Positions 44,353 through 53,369 of a stretch of 64,000 nucleotides of DNA are shown here, one piece after another. The translations under genes and the position numbers were made by a program. A model generated the notes under the pieces. It had not been told where the DNA came from and ran no database searches. It worked only from the letters and a program-made list of their open reading frames with translations. The first letter of the stretch is position 1, and every line of letters starts with the position of its first letter. The stretch is from Pseudomonadota bacterium (GTDB lineage Bacteria; Desulfobacterota; Desulfovibrionia; Desulfovibrionales; Desulfovibrionaceae), in NCBI GenBank assembly GCA_023419375.1, contig JAEZYD010000056.1, positions 1 to 64,000 of the forward strand, read 5' to 3'.

Positions 44353-46158
44353 ATGAATGTGAGAATGTGGCTTGTTACCCTTTGCTGTGTGTTTGTCGTA
44401 GGCATGGCGACCCTTTTTATCACCAGCACGCACATGTCCACACTTGTGTTTACGGAAGTAACCATCCCACAGCTTTCGGCTGCATTGCAGTCAAAGTATG
44501 AGTACGGCCTGAAAAGTGTTATCGATGTTGCCGCGCAAGACCTTGCCGACAGGCTCAAGGGCGTTACCGACCCCAAGGAACAGTACGCGCTGATTGAAAA
44601 ATACACAGATTATCAGCGCTTCTTTCCCAACGACGAGGGGTACCTGTTTACCTACAAAACAGACGGCACCCGCATAAATGTGCCCACCAACAAGGCGCAG
44701 AACGGTAAAAACCTTATTGACCTTAAAGACAGCGATGGCGTCTACATGGTGCGGGAGCTGATCGAAGCTGCTAAAAAGGGCGGCGCATTTGTGGCCTACC
44801 GCTTCGACAAACCAGGCGCAGGCGTGCAGCCCAAGCTGGCCTATGCCCGCATGATACCGGGAACAGACGTTGTTATCGGCACCGGGGTGTACATTGACAG
44901 CGTTGAGGCCGAGCGCACCCGTGTCGCCAACCTGGTTTCCGAGCGAAACGACCACTACGATCACCTTGAACTGCTCATTTGCGGCGGCATCCTTGTTGTC
45001 ATTCTTGGATTTGCCTGGCTGATTACGCGCATTATCTGCCTGCCCCTGCGGCAAATCACCAGCGAAGCGGAAAAGGTCGCCCAGGGTCAGGAAGCCGCCC
45101 TGCCCACTCTCAAGGCATCCTGTCCGCTCGAAATTCGGCGGCTTAACAGTTCGCTGGGCATGATGATCGAAAATCTGCACGGCCGCATAGAGGAAGCAGC
45201 AGACAAAACCCGTCAGGCCGCCGAAGCTCTGGACCACGCCAAGGTGGCGCAGGCCGCTGCCGAAGAAGCCAAGCTGCGCGCGGAATCTGCCCGCAGGGAA
45301 GGCATGCTCGCCGCCGCCCATCAGCTTGAATCCATTGCCGAGGCGCTCTCCTCCGCTTCTTCTGATCTCTCGCACCAGATCAAACGCTCTGATGAAGGTG
45401 CGGAAGAATCTTCCAAGATGCTTTCTGGCGCAGCCACTGCCATGAATGAAATGAACGCCACAGTTCAGGATGTTGCCAGAAACGCCGGGCTTGCATCGGG
45501 CGCATCGCTCGAAACCCGCGACAAGGCTCTTGCTGGCGCTAAGATCGTGCAAAACGCCGTGGAAAGCATCACAGAGGTACAGACGCACTCGCTTTCGCTC
45601 AAGGAAGACATGAACCGCCTGAACGAACACGCGCAGGCCATTAACCAGATTATGGGCGTTATTTCAGATATTGCCGACCAGACCAACCTGCTGGCGCTGA
45701 ACGCGGCCATCGAGGCCGCCCGTGCTGGCGATGCCGGCAGGGGCTTTGCCGTTGTGGCGGACGAAGTGCGCAAGCTGGCGGAAAAGACCATGGTTTCCAC
45801 AAGCGATGTGGCCAAGGCCATTCAGGCCATTCAGGACAGCACCGCCAAGAGCATGCTGGGCGTTGAAAACGCTGTGGGTTCCATCGGCGTTGCCACGGAT
45901 CTGGCCGGACAGTCCGGCGCGGCTCTGCAAGGCATTGTGGAGGTTGTGACCGCCACGGCTGATCAGGTGAACGCCATTGCCGCCGCCAGTGAAGAACAGT
46001 CCGCAGCAAGCGAAGAAATCAACCGCAGCATTGTTGAGGTCAACGAGGTTTCGCGCCTGACGGCAGAGGCCATGAATCAGGCTTCCACAGCCGTTGCCGA
46101 CCTCACCGAGCAAGCCAAAAAACTCGCCGCCCTTATTCAGGAGCTGAAGCGGGGCTAG
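44353..46158 (+). CDS. Methyl-accepting chemotaxis protein with sCache sensor
   Basis: A 601-residue chemoreceptor. TM1 is residues about 5-24; the periplasmic domain (30-205) has the single-Cache pattern (FPNDEGYLFTY and GKNLIDLKDSDGVYMV); TM2 is about 210-232 (LLICGGILVVILGFAWLI); a HAMP domain follows (LPLRQITSEAEKVAQGQ). The tip of the signalling domain is DQTNLLALNAAIEAARAG. sCache domains often bind small carboxylates; the ligand is not readable here. GAGG precedes the ATG by seven bases. It ends at its own terminator. Confidence 0.93.
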   Translation: MNVRMWLVTLCCVFVVGMATLFITSTHMSTLVFTEVTIPQLSAALQSKYEYGLKSVIDVAAQDLADRLKGVTDPKEQYALIEKYTDYQRFFPNDEGYLFTYKTDGTRINVPTNKAQNGKNLIDLKDSDGVYMVRELIEAAKKGGAFVAYRFDKPGAGVQPKLAYARMIPGTDVVIGTGVYIDSVEAERTRVANLVSERNDHYDHLELLICGGILVVILGFAWLITRIICLPLRQITSEAEKVAQGQEAALPTLKASCPLEIRRLNSSLGMMIENLHGRIEEAADKTRQAAEALDHAKVAQAAAEEAKLRAESARREGMLAAAHQLESIAEALSSASSDLSHQIKRSDEGAEESSKMLSGAATAMNEMNATVQDVARNAGLASGASLETRDKALAGAKIVQNAVESITEVQTHSLSLKEDMNRLNEHAQAINQIMGVISDIADQTNLLALNAAIEAARAGDAGRGFAVVADEVRKLAEKTMVSTSDVAKAIQAIQDSTAKSMLGVENAVGSIGVATDLAGQSGAALQGIVEVVTATADQVNAIAAASEEQSAASEEINRSIVEVNEVSRLTAEAMNQASTAVADLTEQAKKLAALIQELKRG

Positions 46159-46179
46159 GCTGCTCTCCTCTGTCATTCA

Positions 46180-46226
46180 GGTTCCCGGCTTGCGCTTGCA
46201 CGGCGCAGACCGGGAACCTTTGTTTT
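46180..46226 (+). terminator. Terminator after sCache chemoreceptor gene
   Basis: GGTTCCCGG (46180-46188) pairs with CCGGGAACC (46210-46218), with inner TGCGC/GCGCA, followed by TTTGTTTT. Confidence 0.8.
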
Positions 46227-46425
46227 GCGGACGGAACGACCACGCGGCGGCATGCAAGTTCGCTCAAACGTTCAATGGCAAACGCTTCTTGCGTTTTTGC
46301 CCGCAACACGCCACATTTGCAAAACGTCCGGCAACAGATGGCCTGTTGCAGAGCCTGCGCGAGGCAATCTCCTGACAGGCCCATGACCCTGTGAAGCGTC
46401 CCATCGTCCCTTTTCAGGAACATTC

Positions 46426-47991
46426 ATGAAAAACCGCATCCTCATCCTGGTGGTGTTGCTCTTGTGCGCCTGTGCCCGTCCAGTATCCCGGCATGAAACG
46501 TCCGCCGACACCCATGCAGCCACGCAGTACGGCGAGGTGCAGGGCTTTGCGGCGGCTGGCGTCAAAACATGGCTTGGCATTCCTTATGCCGCGCCGCCAG
46601 TGGGCGAACTGCGCTTTCGGCGTAACCAGCCGCCTACGCCCTGGCAGGGCGTTAAAAAGTGCGTAGCCTTTGGCAACAAGCCCATCCAGTACATGAACAT
46701 GTTCGGGCTTGAGCGTTCGCGGGTTCCCGCCAGCGAAGACTGCCTGTACCTCAACGTGTGGGCCCCCCTGACCGCCGCCAAAGACGCCAGGCTGCCAGTA
46801 TTCGTATGGATATACGGCGGCGCGTACCACATGGGCGAAGGCAGCGACCCCATGTATGACGGCGCGTCCTTTGCCAGAGACGGCGTGGTCTTTGTCAATT
46901 TCAACTACCGCGTCGGCCCCTTGGGCTTTTATGATTTTTCCATGTACGACAAGAGGTTTGAATCCAACTGCGGCGTGTCGGACCAAATTGCCGCCCTGCG
47001 CTGGGTGCGCGACAACATAGCCGCATTCGGCGGCGACCCGAACAACGTGACCATTGCGGGCGAATCCGCAGGCGGCACGGGCGTGTACAACATGCTGGCA
47101 TCGCCCGCCGCAAAGGGGCTGTTCCAGAAGGCCATTGCGGAAAGCGGCGTCACAGGAAATACCGAGTCCCGCCGCATGGTCGAGATGAACAACGCCATCT
47201 TTTTTGAAAAACTGGGCCTCAATCCGCGCACAGACATTGGCAAACTGCTGGATATGCCCGCGCAGGACATGCTTGCGGCGGCCACGTTCACGCTCAAGGA
47301 AGGCCCGCGCCGCCATCCCGGCATCTTCATGCCCGGCCCGGTCAAGGACGATCTGCTTCCCCTGCACCCGTGGGAGGCCATGGCGCAGGGCAATGCCCGC
47401 GATGTTAAGGTCATTCTTGGCACCAACCGCAACGAGGGCACGCTGTTTGCCCTGCTGGGCCTGCTGCCCAAGGACTGGCAACAGGTGGAAAAAATGCTGC
47501 GCGATAACGGCGCGGCGGCCAGTATCCCTGCGGTATCGGAGTTGTACGCCAACGAAAAGGGCATGAAAAAACTGACCACCCTCGCGGGCGATCGGGCCTT
47601 TGTGGTGGATATGGTCAAGAGCGCCGATGCCCAGAGCGCCTTTAACAGCACCTACGTGTACCGCTTTGACTACGCCCCCTTGCTGCCGGAGCTGTTCTTG
47701 CTGGGCGCTGCGCATTCAACGGAAATTTCCACCGCGCTTGCCACCAACGATCACCCCTTCTGGCTGCTCACGCCCGCATCGCGCCGCAAGGAGCTTACGC
47801 AATCCATGCACGGGGCCTGGCTGAACTTTGTAAAAACAGGCAATCCCAACGGCCCCGGCGTTGCGCCCCTGTGGCCTCAATACGATGCAGGGCGGCGGCT
47901 CACCTACATTTTTGACCAGACCAACACCGTGGAATCGAATCCCCACGGCGCAGTCTATGAAGTGTGGAAAGATATTCAACTGTACCAGTAA
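46426..47991 (+). CDS. Type-B carboxylesterase, lipoprotein
   Basis: A 521-residue alpha/beta hydrolase of the carboxylesterase/cholinesterase family. The N-terminus is a lipoprotein signal (hydrophobic run then LCAC, Cys16), so it is probably lipid-anchored in the envelope. GIPYAAPPVGELRF, EDCLYLNVW and the oxyanion-hole segment WIYGGAYHMG are classic. The nucleophile is Ser214 in GESAGG, and His430 in GAAHSTEI is the likely catalytic histidine. Bacterial members split a range of esters; the substrate is unknown. It is a single gene with its own upstream region. Confidence 0.9.
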   Translation: MKNRILILVVLLLCACARPVSRHETSADTHAATQYGEVQGFAAAGVKTWLGIPYAAPPVGELRFRRNQPPTPWQGVKKCVAFGNKPIQYMNMFGLERSRVPASEDCLYLNVWAPLTAAKDARLPVFVWIYGGAYHMGEGSDPMYDGASFARDGVVFVNFNYRVGPLGFYDFSMYDKRFESNCGVSDQIAALRWVRDNIAAFGGDPNNVTIAGESAGGTGVYNMLASPAAKGLFQKAIAESGVTGNTESRRMVEMNNAIFFEKLGLNPRTDIGKLLDMPAQDMLAAATFTLKEGPRRHPGIFMPGPVKDDLLPLHPWEAMAQGNARDVKVILGTNRNEGTLFALLGLLPKDWQQVEKMLRDNGAAASIPAVSELYANEKGMKKLTTLAGDRAFVVDMVKSADAQSAFNSTYVYRFDYAPLLPELFLLGAAHSTEISTALATNDHPFWLLTPASRRKELTQSMHGAWLNFVKTGNPNGPGVAPLWPQYDAGRRLTYIFDQTNTVESNPHGAVYEVWKDIQLYQ

Positions 47992-48092
47992 GTTGCGGGT
48001 GAGCTTCATTGACATGGAGCGCTCGGCTTCTTACCCTCCACACGACAACAACTTTTCACTGCTTTCATTTGCTGAAAGTTCAGGAGGCACAC

Positions 48093-49706
48093 ATGACAGA
48101 AGCCAATACCCAGACCGGCGCTGATTTTTCGCCGGATGTGGACAATATACCCGAAGATTGCGTTCTTGAGCCGCTCCATGAGCGCCGCTACCTTGTGGGC
48201 GGAAAATTGCTGGAGTGGGCGGGCCCCGTGCATACCGTGCATTCTCCCCTGTATGTTAACGGCGAGCAGCGCGTCATAGGCTCCTGCCCGGAACTGACCG
48301 AGGCGGAATCTCTGGCGGCAGTGGAAGCCGTGAGCAAGGCGTGGGACAATGGACGTGGCGCGTGGCCCACCATGCGCGTGGAAGACCGCATTGCCCGCGT
48401 GGAGGAATTTGCCCGCCGCATGCTGGCTGTGCGCGATCAGGTGGTGCGCCTGATGGTGTGGGAAATCTGCAAGCCGCTCAATGATTGCCGGGCGGAATTT
48501 GACCGCACCATCGACTACATCCGCGCCACTGTGGACGCCCTCAAAGACCTCGACCGCGCTTCCTCGCGCTTTGTGATCGAGAGCGGCATTTACGCCCAGA
48601 TCCGCCGCGCGCCGCTTGGGCCGGTGCTGTGCATGGGGCCGTTCAACTATCCGCTCAACGAAACCTTCACCACGCTTATTCCGGCCCTGATCATGGGCAA
48701 CCCGGTCATCGTCAAAACGCCCCGCATCGGCAAGCTGCTCTACGCGCCCCTGCTTGAGGCCTTTGCCGACTGCTTCCCCGCCGGGGTGGTGAACATCCTT
48801 TTTGGCGACAGGCGCGTGGCCATTCCCGCGCTGGAATCCGGCCGCATCAGCGTACTGGCCTTTATCGGTTCAAGCCGCGCTGCAGATGCCCTGCGCCGTC
48901 ACCATCCCTCGCCCCACAGGCTGCGCTGCGTGCTTGGGCTGGACGCCAAAAACGCCGCCATTGTGCTGCCCTGCGCCGATATGGATCTGACCGTGTCCGA
49001 GGCAGTGACCGGGGCGTTGAGCTTCAACGGCCAACGCTGCACGGCCCTGAAGATCTTTTACGTCGACGCCTCGCGCACCGAGGAATTTCTGGCAAAATTC
49101 AGCGAGGCCATTGCCGCCCTGCCCATGGGCCTGCCCTGGAAGCCGGGGGTCAAAATCACCCCGCTGCCCGTACCCGGCAAGATAGACGACCTGCGTGAGC
49201 TGGTGGACGAGGCTGTTGCCAAGGGCGCGCGCATTGCCAACCCGCGCGGCGGCACCTTTGACCGCACCCTGTATTACCCCACGCTGGTTGCGGGCGTTAC
49301 CGCAGACATGCGCCTGCACACGGAAGAACAGTTTGCCCCTGTGGTGCCTGTGGTTTCGTACAACGACGTGTCGGAAGCCGCGGAGGCGGTGATCGCCTCG
49401 CCCTTCGGCCAGCAGGCCAGTATCTTCGGCACGGACCCCGATGCCGTGGCCGCGCTCATCGACCCCATGGTCAATCAGGTGTGCCGCGTCAACATCAACA
49501 GCCAGTGCCAGCGCGGGCCGGACACCTTCCCCTTCACAGGCCGCAAGGACTCTGCTGAAGGCACGCTCTCTGTCAGCGATGCGCTGCGCGCCTTCTCCAT
49601 CCGCACACTGGTGGCTGCCAAGGGTTCCGCCCCCAACAAGGAACTGATTTCGGACATCGTGCGCAACAGAAAATCCAACTTCCTGTCCACGGATTTTCTG
49701 TTCTAG
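48093..49706 (+). CDS. Aldehyde dehydrogenase family protein, GapN-like
   Basis: A 537-residue member of the ALDH superfamily close to the non-phosphorylating NADP glyceraldehyde-3-phosphate dehydrogenases (ALDH11-like). The fold markers are LGPVLCMGPFNYPLNE and the cofactor segment VKTPRIGKL; the catalytic Cys316 is in SFNGQRCTALK. Where the family has the general base Glu in an ELGGK motif, this protein reads LGLDAKN, placing Gly282 at that site. Activity may therefore differ from ordinary ALDH. AGGAGG lies five bases before the ATG. Its terminator is interrupted by an insertion sequence. Confidence 0.82.
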   Translation: MTEANTQTGADFSPDVDNIPEDCVLEPLHERRYLVGGKLLEWAGPVHTVHSPLYVNGEQRVIGSCPELTEAESLAAVEAVSKAWDNGRGAWPTMRVEDRIARVEEFARRMLAVRDQVVRLMVWEICKPLNDCRAEFDRTIDYIRATVDALKDLDRASSRFVIESGIYAQIRRAPLGPVLCMGPFNYPLNETFTTLIPALIMGNPVIVKTPRIGKLLYAPLLEAFADCFPAGVVNILFGDRRVAIPALESGRISVLAFIGSSRAADALRRHHPSPHRLRCVLGLDAKNAAIVLPCADMDLTVSEAVTGALSFNGQRCTALKIFYVDASRTEEFLAKFSEAIAALPMGLPWKPGVKITPLPVPGKIDDLRELVDEAVAKGARIANPRGGTFDRTLYYPTLVAGVTADMRLHTEEQFAPVVPVVSYNDVSEAAEAVIASPFGQQASIFGTDPDAVAALIDPMVNQVCRVNINSQCQRGPDTFPFTGRKDSAEGTLSVSDALRAFSIRTLVAAKGSAPNKELISDIVRNRKSNFLSTDFLF

Positions 49707-49811
49707 GGGCTGAAATTGCTAGAGAATTAGCAGTTAAAGTAAACCTTGAAAGGCCGCGTAATGGTCTGCTCCCCGTCAAGTGGACAGGTCAAAAAAGGCC
49801 AAGGCGAATAA

Positions 49812-50663
49812 TCAAGCGGCCAGCTTTTTCCGAAATTCTATCGGAGAGAGCTGGCCGAGCCTTTTTTGAAATCTCTCCGTGTTGTAAAAACGTATATGCT
49901 CTTTCACCAGGGCAATGGTTTCCTGGGGACTGCACAAACTTTTCCCTGCAAACGCCTCGGTTTTAAGGTGGGAAAAGAACGATTCCATGCAGGCGTTATC
50001 CAGACAGTTGCCCCGCCGTGAGTGGCTGCCGCGCAAGCCCAAGCGTTCAAGTTCTACTTGGTAAAGCTTGTGGGTATACTGAAATCCTTGATCGGAATGT
50101 AGTATTGCGCCTGCCATGGAGGGAAGTTTGCCTAGGCTGGCAAACGCCAGATCGAGAGTGTTTCTGGTCGAAAAACTGTAGGCAACAATCTCGTTATTGT
50201 ACAAATCTTGAATGGCTGACAGGTAAATAAAGCCCGTCAACGTGGGCAGATAGGTGATATCAGCGGCAAGTTTCTTGCCAGGGCCAGCACTGTGGAAGTC
50301 ACGCATCAGCAGATTGGGGAAGATGACGCTGCCCGACCTCCCAAAGTACCGACGCTTCTTGCGTATTACGGACTGGATGCCGAGTTCCCGCATGATCCGG
50401 TAAACGCGTTTGTGATTCACTATGAAGCCTTCACGCCGTAGAGCTGCCGCTACACGCCGATAACCATAGAAAGGACGCACTGAATGGATGCTCTTGATGT
50501 GTTCTATGACATCTCTATCTCTATGGCCTATGGCGGTTGCAGTCTTCCATTTATAGTACCCAGCTCGAGATAGTCCAGCAAAGCTCAACAGGACTAAGAG
50601 TGGATAACGCAAACGCAGTTCATCAACTATTTTGAAGAGAAGTTTTGTTTGTGCGCTCCCCAT
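49812..50663 (-). CDS. IS3-family transposase, OrfB
   Basis: A 283-residue DDE integrase-like catalytic part of the transposase. The HTH_21 region has DVIEHIKSIHSVRPFYGYRRVAA; the catalytic triad lies in ADITYLPT, HSDQGFQYT and NACMESFF. The C-terminal FYNTERFQKRLGQLSPIEFR is complete. It overlaps the end of orfA by 37 bases in the -1 frame, so the full transposase is probably an OrfAB fusion made by ribosomal frameshifting; separate OrfB could start at the ATG at 50663. Confidence 0.95.
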   Translation of the reverse strand: MGSAQTKLLFKIVDELRLRYPLLVLLSFAGLSRAGYYKWKTATAIGHRDRDVIEHIKSIHSVRPFYGYRRVAAALRREGFIVNHKRVYRIMRELGIQSVIRKKRRYFGRSGSVIFPNLLMRDFHSAGPGKKLAADITYLPTLTGFIYLSAIQDLYNNEIVAYSFSTRNTLDLAFASLGKLPSMAGAILHSDQGFQYTHKLYQVELERLGLRGSHSRRGNCLDNACMESFFSHLKTEAFAGKSLCSPQETIALVKEHIRFYNTERFQKRLGQLSPIEFRKKLAA

Positions 50664-50983
50664 TCGTGTCCGAACCGGGAGCGATACAACTTTTTTAGGT
50701 AGTCACGCTCCGCTTCCACATAGGCTAGTTTTTCTTCCAACGATGAGAACTTAGTGCGCGGCCGTCCTTTTCGAGGGCTATCAACCTTCCCTCTGCCATC
50801 ATCCAGCGACTCACCGAGCCTGACTGCGGCAACCCACTTTTGTAACTGCGTTTTACTCTTGATTCCCAACTCTTCGCTTAATTCGCGGTAGCTGATGTCG
50901 CCTTCAAGGTATCGTCGAACGGCTTCCTGCTTGAACTCCGAGCTATAGAACGCATTCTTTCTACCAGACATAAAAACCCCCAT
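50627..50983 (-). CDS. IS3-family transposase, OrfA
   Basis: A 118-residue DNA-binding part with a helix-turn-helix (FKQEAVRRYLEGDISYRELSEELGIKSKTQLQKWV) and a C-terminal leucine-zipper-like helix (EEKLAYVEAERDYLKKLY). It recognises the terminal repeats. It overlaps orfB as usual. Confidence 0.93.
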   Translation of the reverse strand: MGVFMSGRKNAFYSSEFKQEAVRRYLEGDISYRELSEELGIKSKTQLQKWVAAVRLGESLDDGRGKVDSPRKGRPRTKFSSLEEKLAYVEAERDYLKKLYRSRFGHEWGAHKQNFSSK

Positions 50984-51087
50984 CAGGTTGCAGCGTTCAG
51001 CCTAGGTGGCCTTTATATCGCTGTCTACTCTGATGGGGGCATATCATAAGCGGCCTTTTTTATGCACAAAATCTACTTTGATTGATT

Positions 51088-51906
51088 TTACCCCAGCTTC
51101 GGCGGATGGGAAAAGTTGAACGGCCCGCGCTCGGCAAACTCGCCCGGTACGCGGCAGTAGTGCGTGTTCACGCGGCCATTAACAAAGTGATGGAGCAAGA
51201 ATGCCGGGGCTTCATCTGTAAAGTCATCCCCGCCGGTGGCACAAAAATCCGGCACGATGTGCATGCACACAGGGGGAGCCGTCAGGGCCGCCACTCCGTG
51301 CCACATGGTGAACATGTACCTGTGCAGATGCCCGCAGCAAAGCCTCACATTGGGGAATTTTTCCAGTATGCGGCCAAGGCTCTCGGCATTTTCATACGGC
51401 TCGTCCATGACGCCAAGGGCTGTGACAAAGGGCGGATGGTGGGTAAACACCAGCGTGGGCCTGTCGGGTTGGGCCGCCAGTGTCTTTTCCAGCCATGCCG
51501 CAACGGGCGCGTCAAAATGGCCGGAATGCGAACCGGGGCGGGTGCCGTCAAAGAACACGAGCCGCAAGGGAAAATCCTCAACCGTATAGCACAGGTAGGG
51601 GGCAATCGCCGCATCCGCCGGGCAATACTGCCCAAGCCCGGCTACGAGATTTTCGCGCTTATCATGGTTGCCGGGCAGCACATATACGGGCATGGGCAGC
51701 GCAGAGAGCGCCTCTGCCGCAATGGCGTAGCCGCCTGGCTGGCCGTTCACCGAAATATCCCCGCTCAGCACAAGGCAATCGGGCAGTTGCGGCAAGGCCG
51801 CGATGTGGGCCACGGTTTTTTCCAGCAGCAGCGCACCGTCAGACACGTTGAATGCCAGGCTGCGCCCGGCGCCCACATGCGGATCAGATATGTGTGCTAC
51901 AAACAT
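51088..51906 (-). CDS. Class III metallophosphodiesterase, GpdQ-like
   Basis: A 272-residue calcineurin-fold phosphoesterase with a di-metal site: DPH (AHISDPHVG), GD (VLSGDISVNG), GNHD, HHPPF and GHLHR in the standard order. Length and spacing are closest to GpdQ, the glycerophosphodiesterase of Enterobacter aerogenes, and to CpdA cyclic-nucleotide phosphodiesterases. It diverges from ugpCBAE, which imports glycerol 3-phosphate and glycerophosphodiesters, and shares with it a Pho-box-like repeat, so hydrolysis of imported glycerophosphodiesters is the more likely role. GGGGAGG precedes the ATG at 51906. No signal peptide: cytoplasmic. Confidence 0.85.
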   Translation of the reverse strand: MFVAHISDPHVGAGRSLAFNVSDGALLLEKTVAHIAALPQLPDCLVLSGDISVNGQPGGYAIAAEALSALPMPVYVLPGNHDKRENLVAGLGQYCPADAAIAPYLCYTVEDFPLRLVFFDGTRPGSHSGHFDAPVAAWLEKTLAAQPDRPTLVFTHHPPFVTALGVMDEPYENAESLGRILEKFPNVRLCCGHLHRYMFTMWHGVAALTAPPVCMHIVPDFCATGGDDFTDEAPAFLLHHFVNGRVNTHYCRVPGEFAERGPFNFSHPPKLG

Positions 51907-51974
51907 GCCAGCACCTCCCCTCGATATTTTCCACTATTTTTAATCACGGCAGCATGTTGTGGTCAAGTCAGCCT

Positions 51975-51992
51975 TTGTCACAAAACTGTAAC
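51975..51992 (+). promoter_or_regulatory. Pho-box-like PhoB binding site
   Basis: TTGTCAC (51975-51981), AAAA, CTGTAAC (51986-51992): two 7-bp direct repeats of the CTGTCAT type with a 4-base A spacer, the PhoB half-site layout. A further CTGTAAT occurs at 52001-52007. It lies between the divergent GpdQ-like and ugp genes. Confidence 0.6.
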
Positions 51993-52160
51993 ATTGTTGC
52001 CTGTAATGTAACGAATGCGAAAGCTATCGTTCTTGCCACAAGGCGCAATTGGTGGTAATTAAAATCAAATTTGCTCCATGCAGGCGGCACGGACTTGTGT
52101 TACGCCTCTGGAGTCTGACCGACCACGCCACAAGCGCGCCATCCACGAAAGGAGCTGAAC

Positions 52161-53213
52161 TTGTCCGCAATACGTCTTGAAAACGTATGTAAACAGTGGG
52201 GTGCAACCCACGCTGTAAAAAACGTATCCTTTGAGATCAATGAAGGCTCCCTGCTTGTACTGCTCGGGCCTTCCGGCTGCGGCAAATCCACAACGCTACG
52301 GCTCATCGCCGGGCTTGAGAGCGTTTCCAGCGGGCGCATCTATATTGGCGACCGCGACGTTACCGACCTGCCCCCGGCGGAGCGTCATCTGGCCATGGTA
52401 TTTCAGTCCTACGCGCTTTTTCCGCACCTCACCGTGCGCGAAAATATCCTCTTTGGCCTCAAGGTGCGCAAAGTGCCGGAGGCCGACCAGATGCGCCGGC
52501 TGGACAATGCCGTTGACGTGCTCGGCCTTTCCGGCCTGCTGGAAAGAAAGCCCTCCGCCCTTTCCGGCGGGCAGCAGCAGCGCGTGGCCCTTGGCCGTGC
52601 GCTTGTGGCCGAAGCGGCAGTGTGCCTCATGGACGAACCGCTTTCAAACCTTGATGCCAAGCTCCGGCTCGAAATGCGGCGCGAAATTCGCGATCTGCAG
52701 CAGCGTCTGGGCATGACCATGGTCTACGTTACCCACGACCAGACAGAGGCCATGAGCATGGCCGACACCATCATTCTGATGCAGCACGGGCATATCGTGC
52801 AGAACGACGCCCCTGTCGCCATGTATTCCCAGCCTGCCACCACCTTTGCGGCCAGCTTTATCGGCACGCCGCCCATGAACCTTCTGAGCGTTGCCATGTG
52901 CCAGGGACAAGCGGTCATCAAGGGCAACGAATGCTGCCCGGTCCCGGGCGCTGTTGCCGCCGAATGCACGCTGGGCATCCGCCCCGAGCATATTCAGGTA
53001 ACGCCTGACGGACTGTGGGAGGCCGAAGTGCTGAGCATGGAATATCTTGGTGCGGATTCCGTGCTGGCTTGCAGTCTGGGACAGCAGCAAGTGGCGGTGC
53101 AGATGGCGGGCAACCCCGGTTTCAAACCCGGCCACAAGCTGCGCCTGAACTTTGCCGCTGATGCCCTGCACTTTTTTGAGGCGGAATCTGGCAAACGTAT
53201 GGGCGCGGCATAG
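52161..53213 (+). CDS. ugpC: ABC transporter ATP-binding protein, UgpC/MalK type
   Basis: A 350-residue ATPase of the sugar/glycerol-phosphate importer class. Walker A is LGPSGCGKST, the signature LSGGQQQRVALGRA, Walker B VCLMDEPLSNLDAK and the H-loop VTHDQTEA. From about residue 235 it has the C-terminal regulatory (TOBE/OB-like) extension, with LGIRPEHI. The start is TTG at 52161 with AGGAG six bases before it. It is the first gene of ugpCBAE, an order different from the E. coli ugpBAECQ operon. Confidence 0.9.
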   Translation: MSAIRLENVCKQWGATHAVKNVSFEINEGSLLVLLGPSGCGKSTTLRLIAGLESVSSGRIYIGDRDVTDLPPAERHLAMVFQSYALFPHLTVRENILFGLKVRKVPEADQMRRLDNAVDVLGLSGLLERKPSALSGGQQQRVALGRALVAEAAVCLMDEPLSNLDAKLRLEMRREIRDLQQRLGMTMVYVTHDQTEAMSMADTIILMQHGHIVQNDAPVAMYSQPATTFAASFIGTPPMNLLSVAMCQGQAVIKGNECCPVPGAVAAECTLGIRPEHIQVTPDGLWEAEVLSMEYLGADSVLACSLGQQQVAVQMAGNPGFKPGHKLRLNFAADALHFFEAESGKRMGAA

Positions 53214-53369
53214 CACGCTTGCACCATCATGTTGCACTGCGCGCCGATTGGGCTGTCTTTTGTCGCTCTACTGCCATAATCCTTTAATTTTGATGCACAT
53301 TTGCCCCTTATCGGTAACATTCAGGCGATAGTACGGATACAGCCCCCAAACCCCTTTGAGGAGAAATCC

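Larger units (their letters stand above)
49762..51046 (-). mobile_element. IS3-family insertion sequence, apparently complete
   Basis: A 1285-base element. Its left end TGGTCTGCTCCCC and the complement of the right end TGATATGCCCCC form imperfect inverted repeats that continue through GACAG and end at AAAGGCC. The flanks are TAA on both sides (49759-49761 and 51047-51049), a 3-bp target duplication normal for the IS3 family. It carries orfA and orfB on the minus strand, overlapping as for programmed frameshifting. All parts look intact, so the element may be active and recent. Confidence 0.9.
49749..51061 (+). terminator. Terminator split by an insertion sequence
   Basis: The left arm AAAGGCCGC is at 49749-49757 and the right arm GCGGCCTTTTTT at 51050-51061. 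Removing the element and one TAA copy restores AAAGGCCGC-GTAA-GCGGCC followed by six T residues, a classic terminator 40 bases after the GapN-like gene. The insertion lies within its four-base loop. Confidence 0.8.

Noticed and set aside
50627..50663. Frame change between the two transposase frames as a disabling mutation
   Set aside because: A -1 overlap of orfA and orfB is the normal programmed-frameshift arrangement in IS3 elements.
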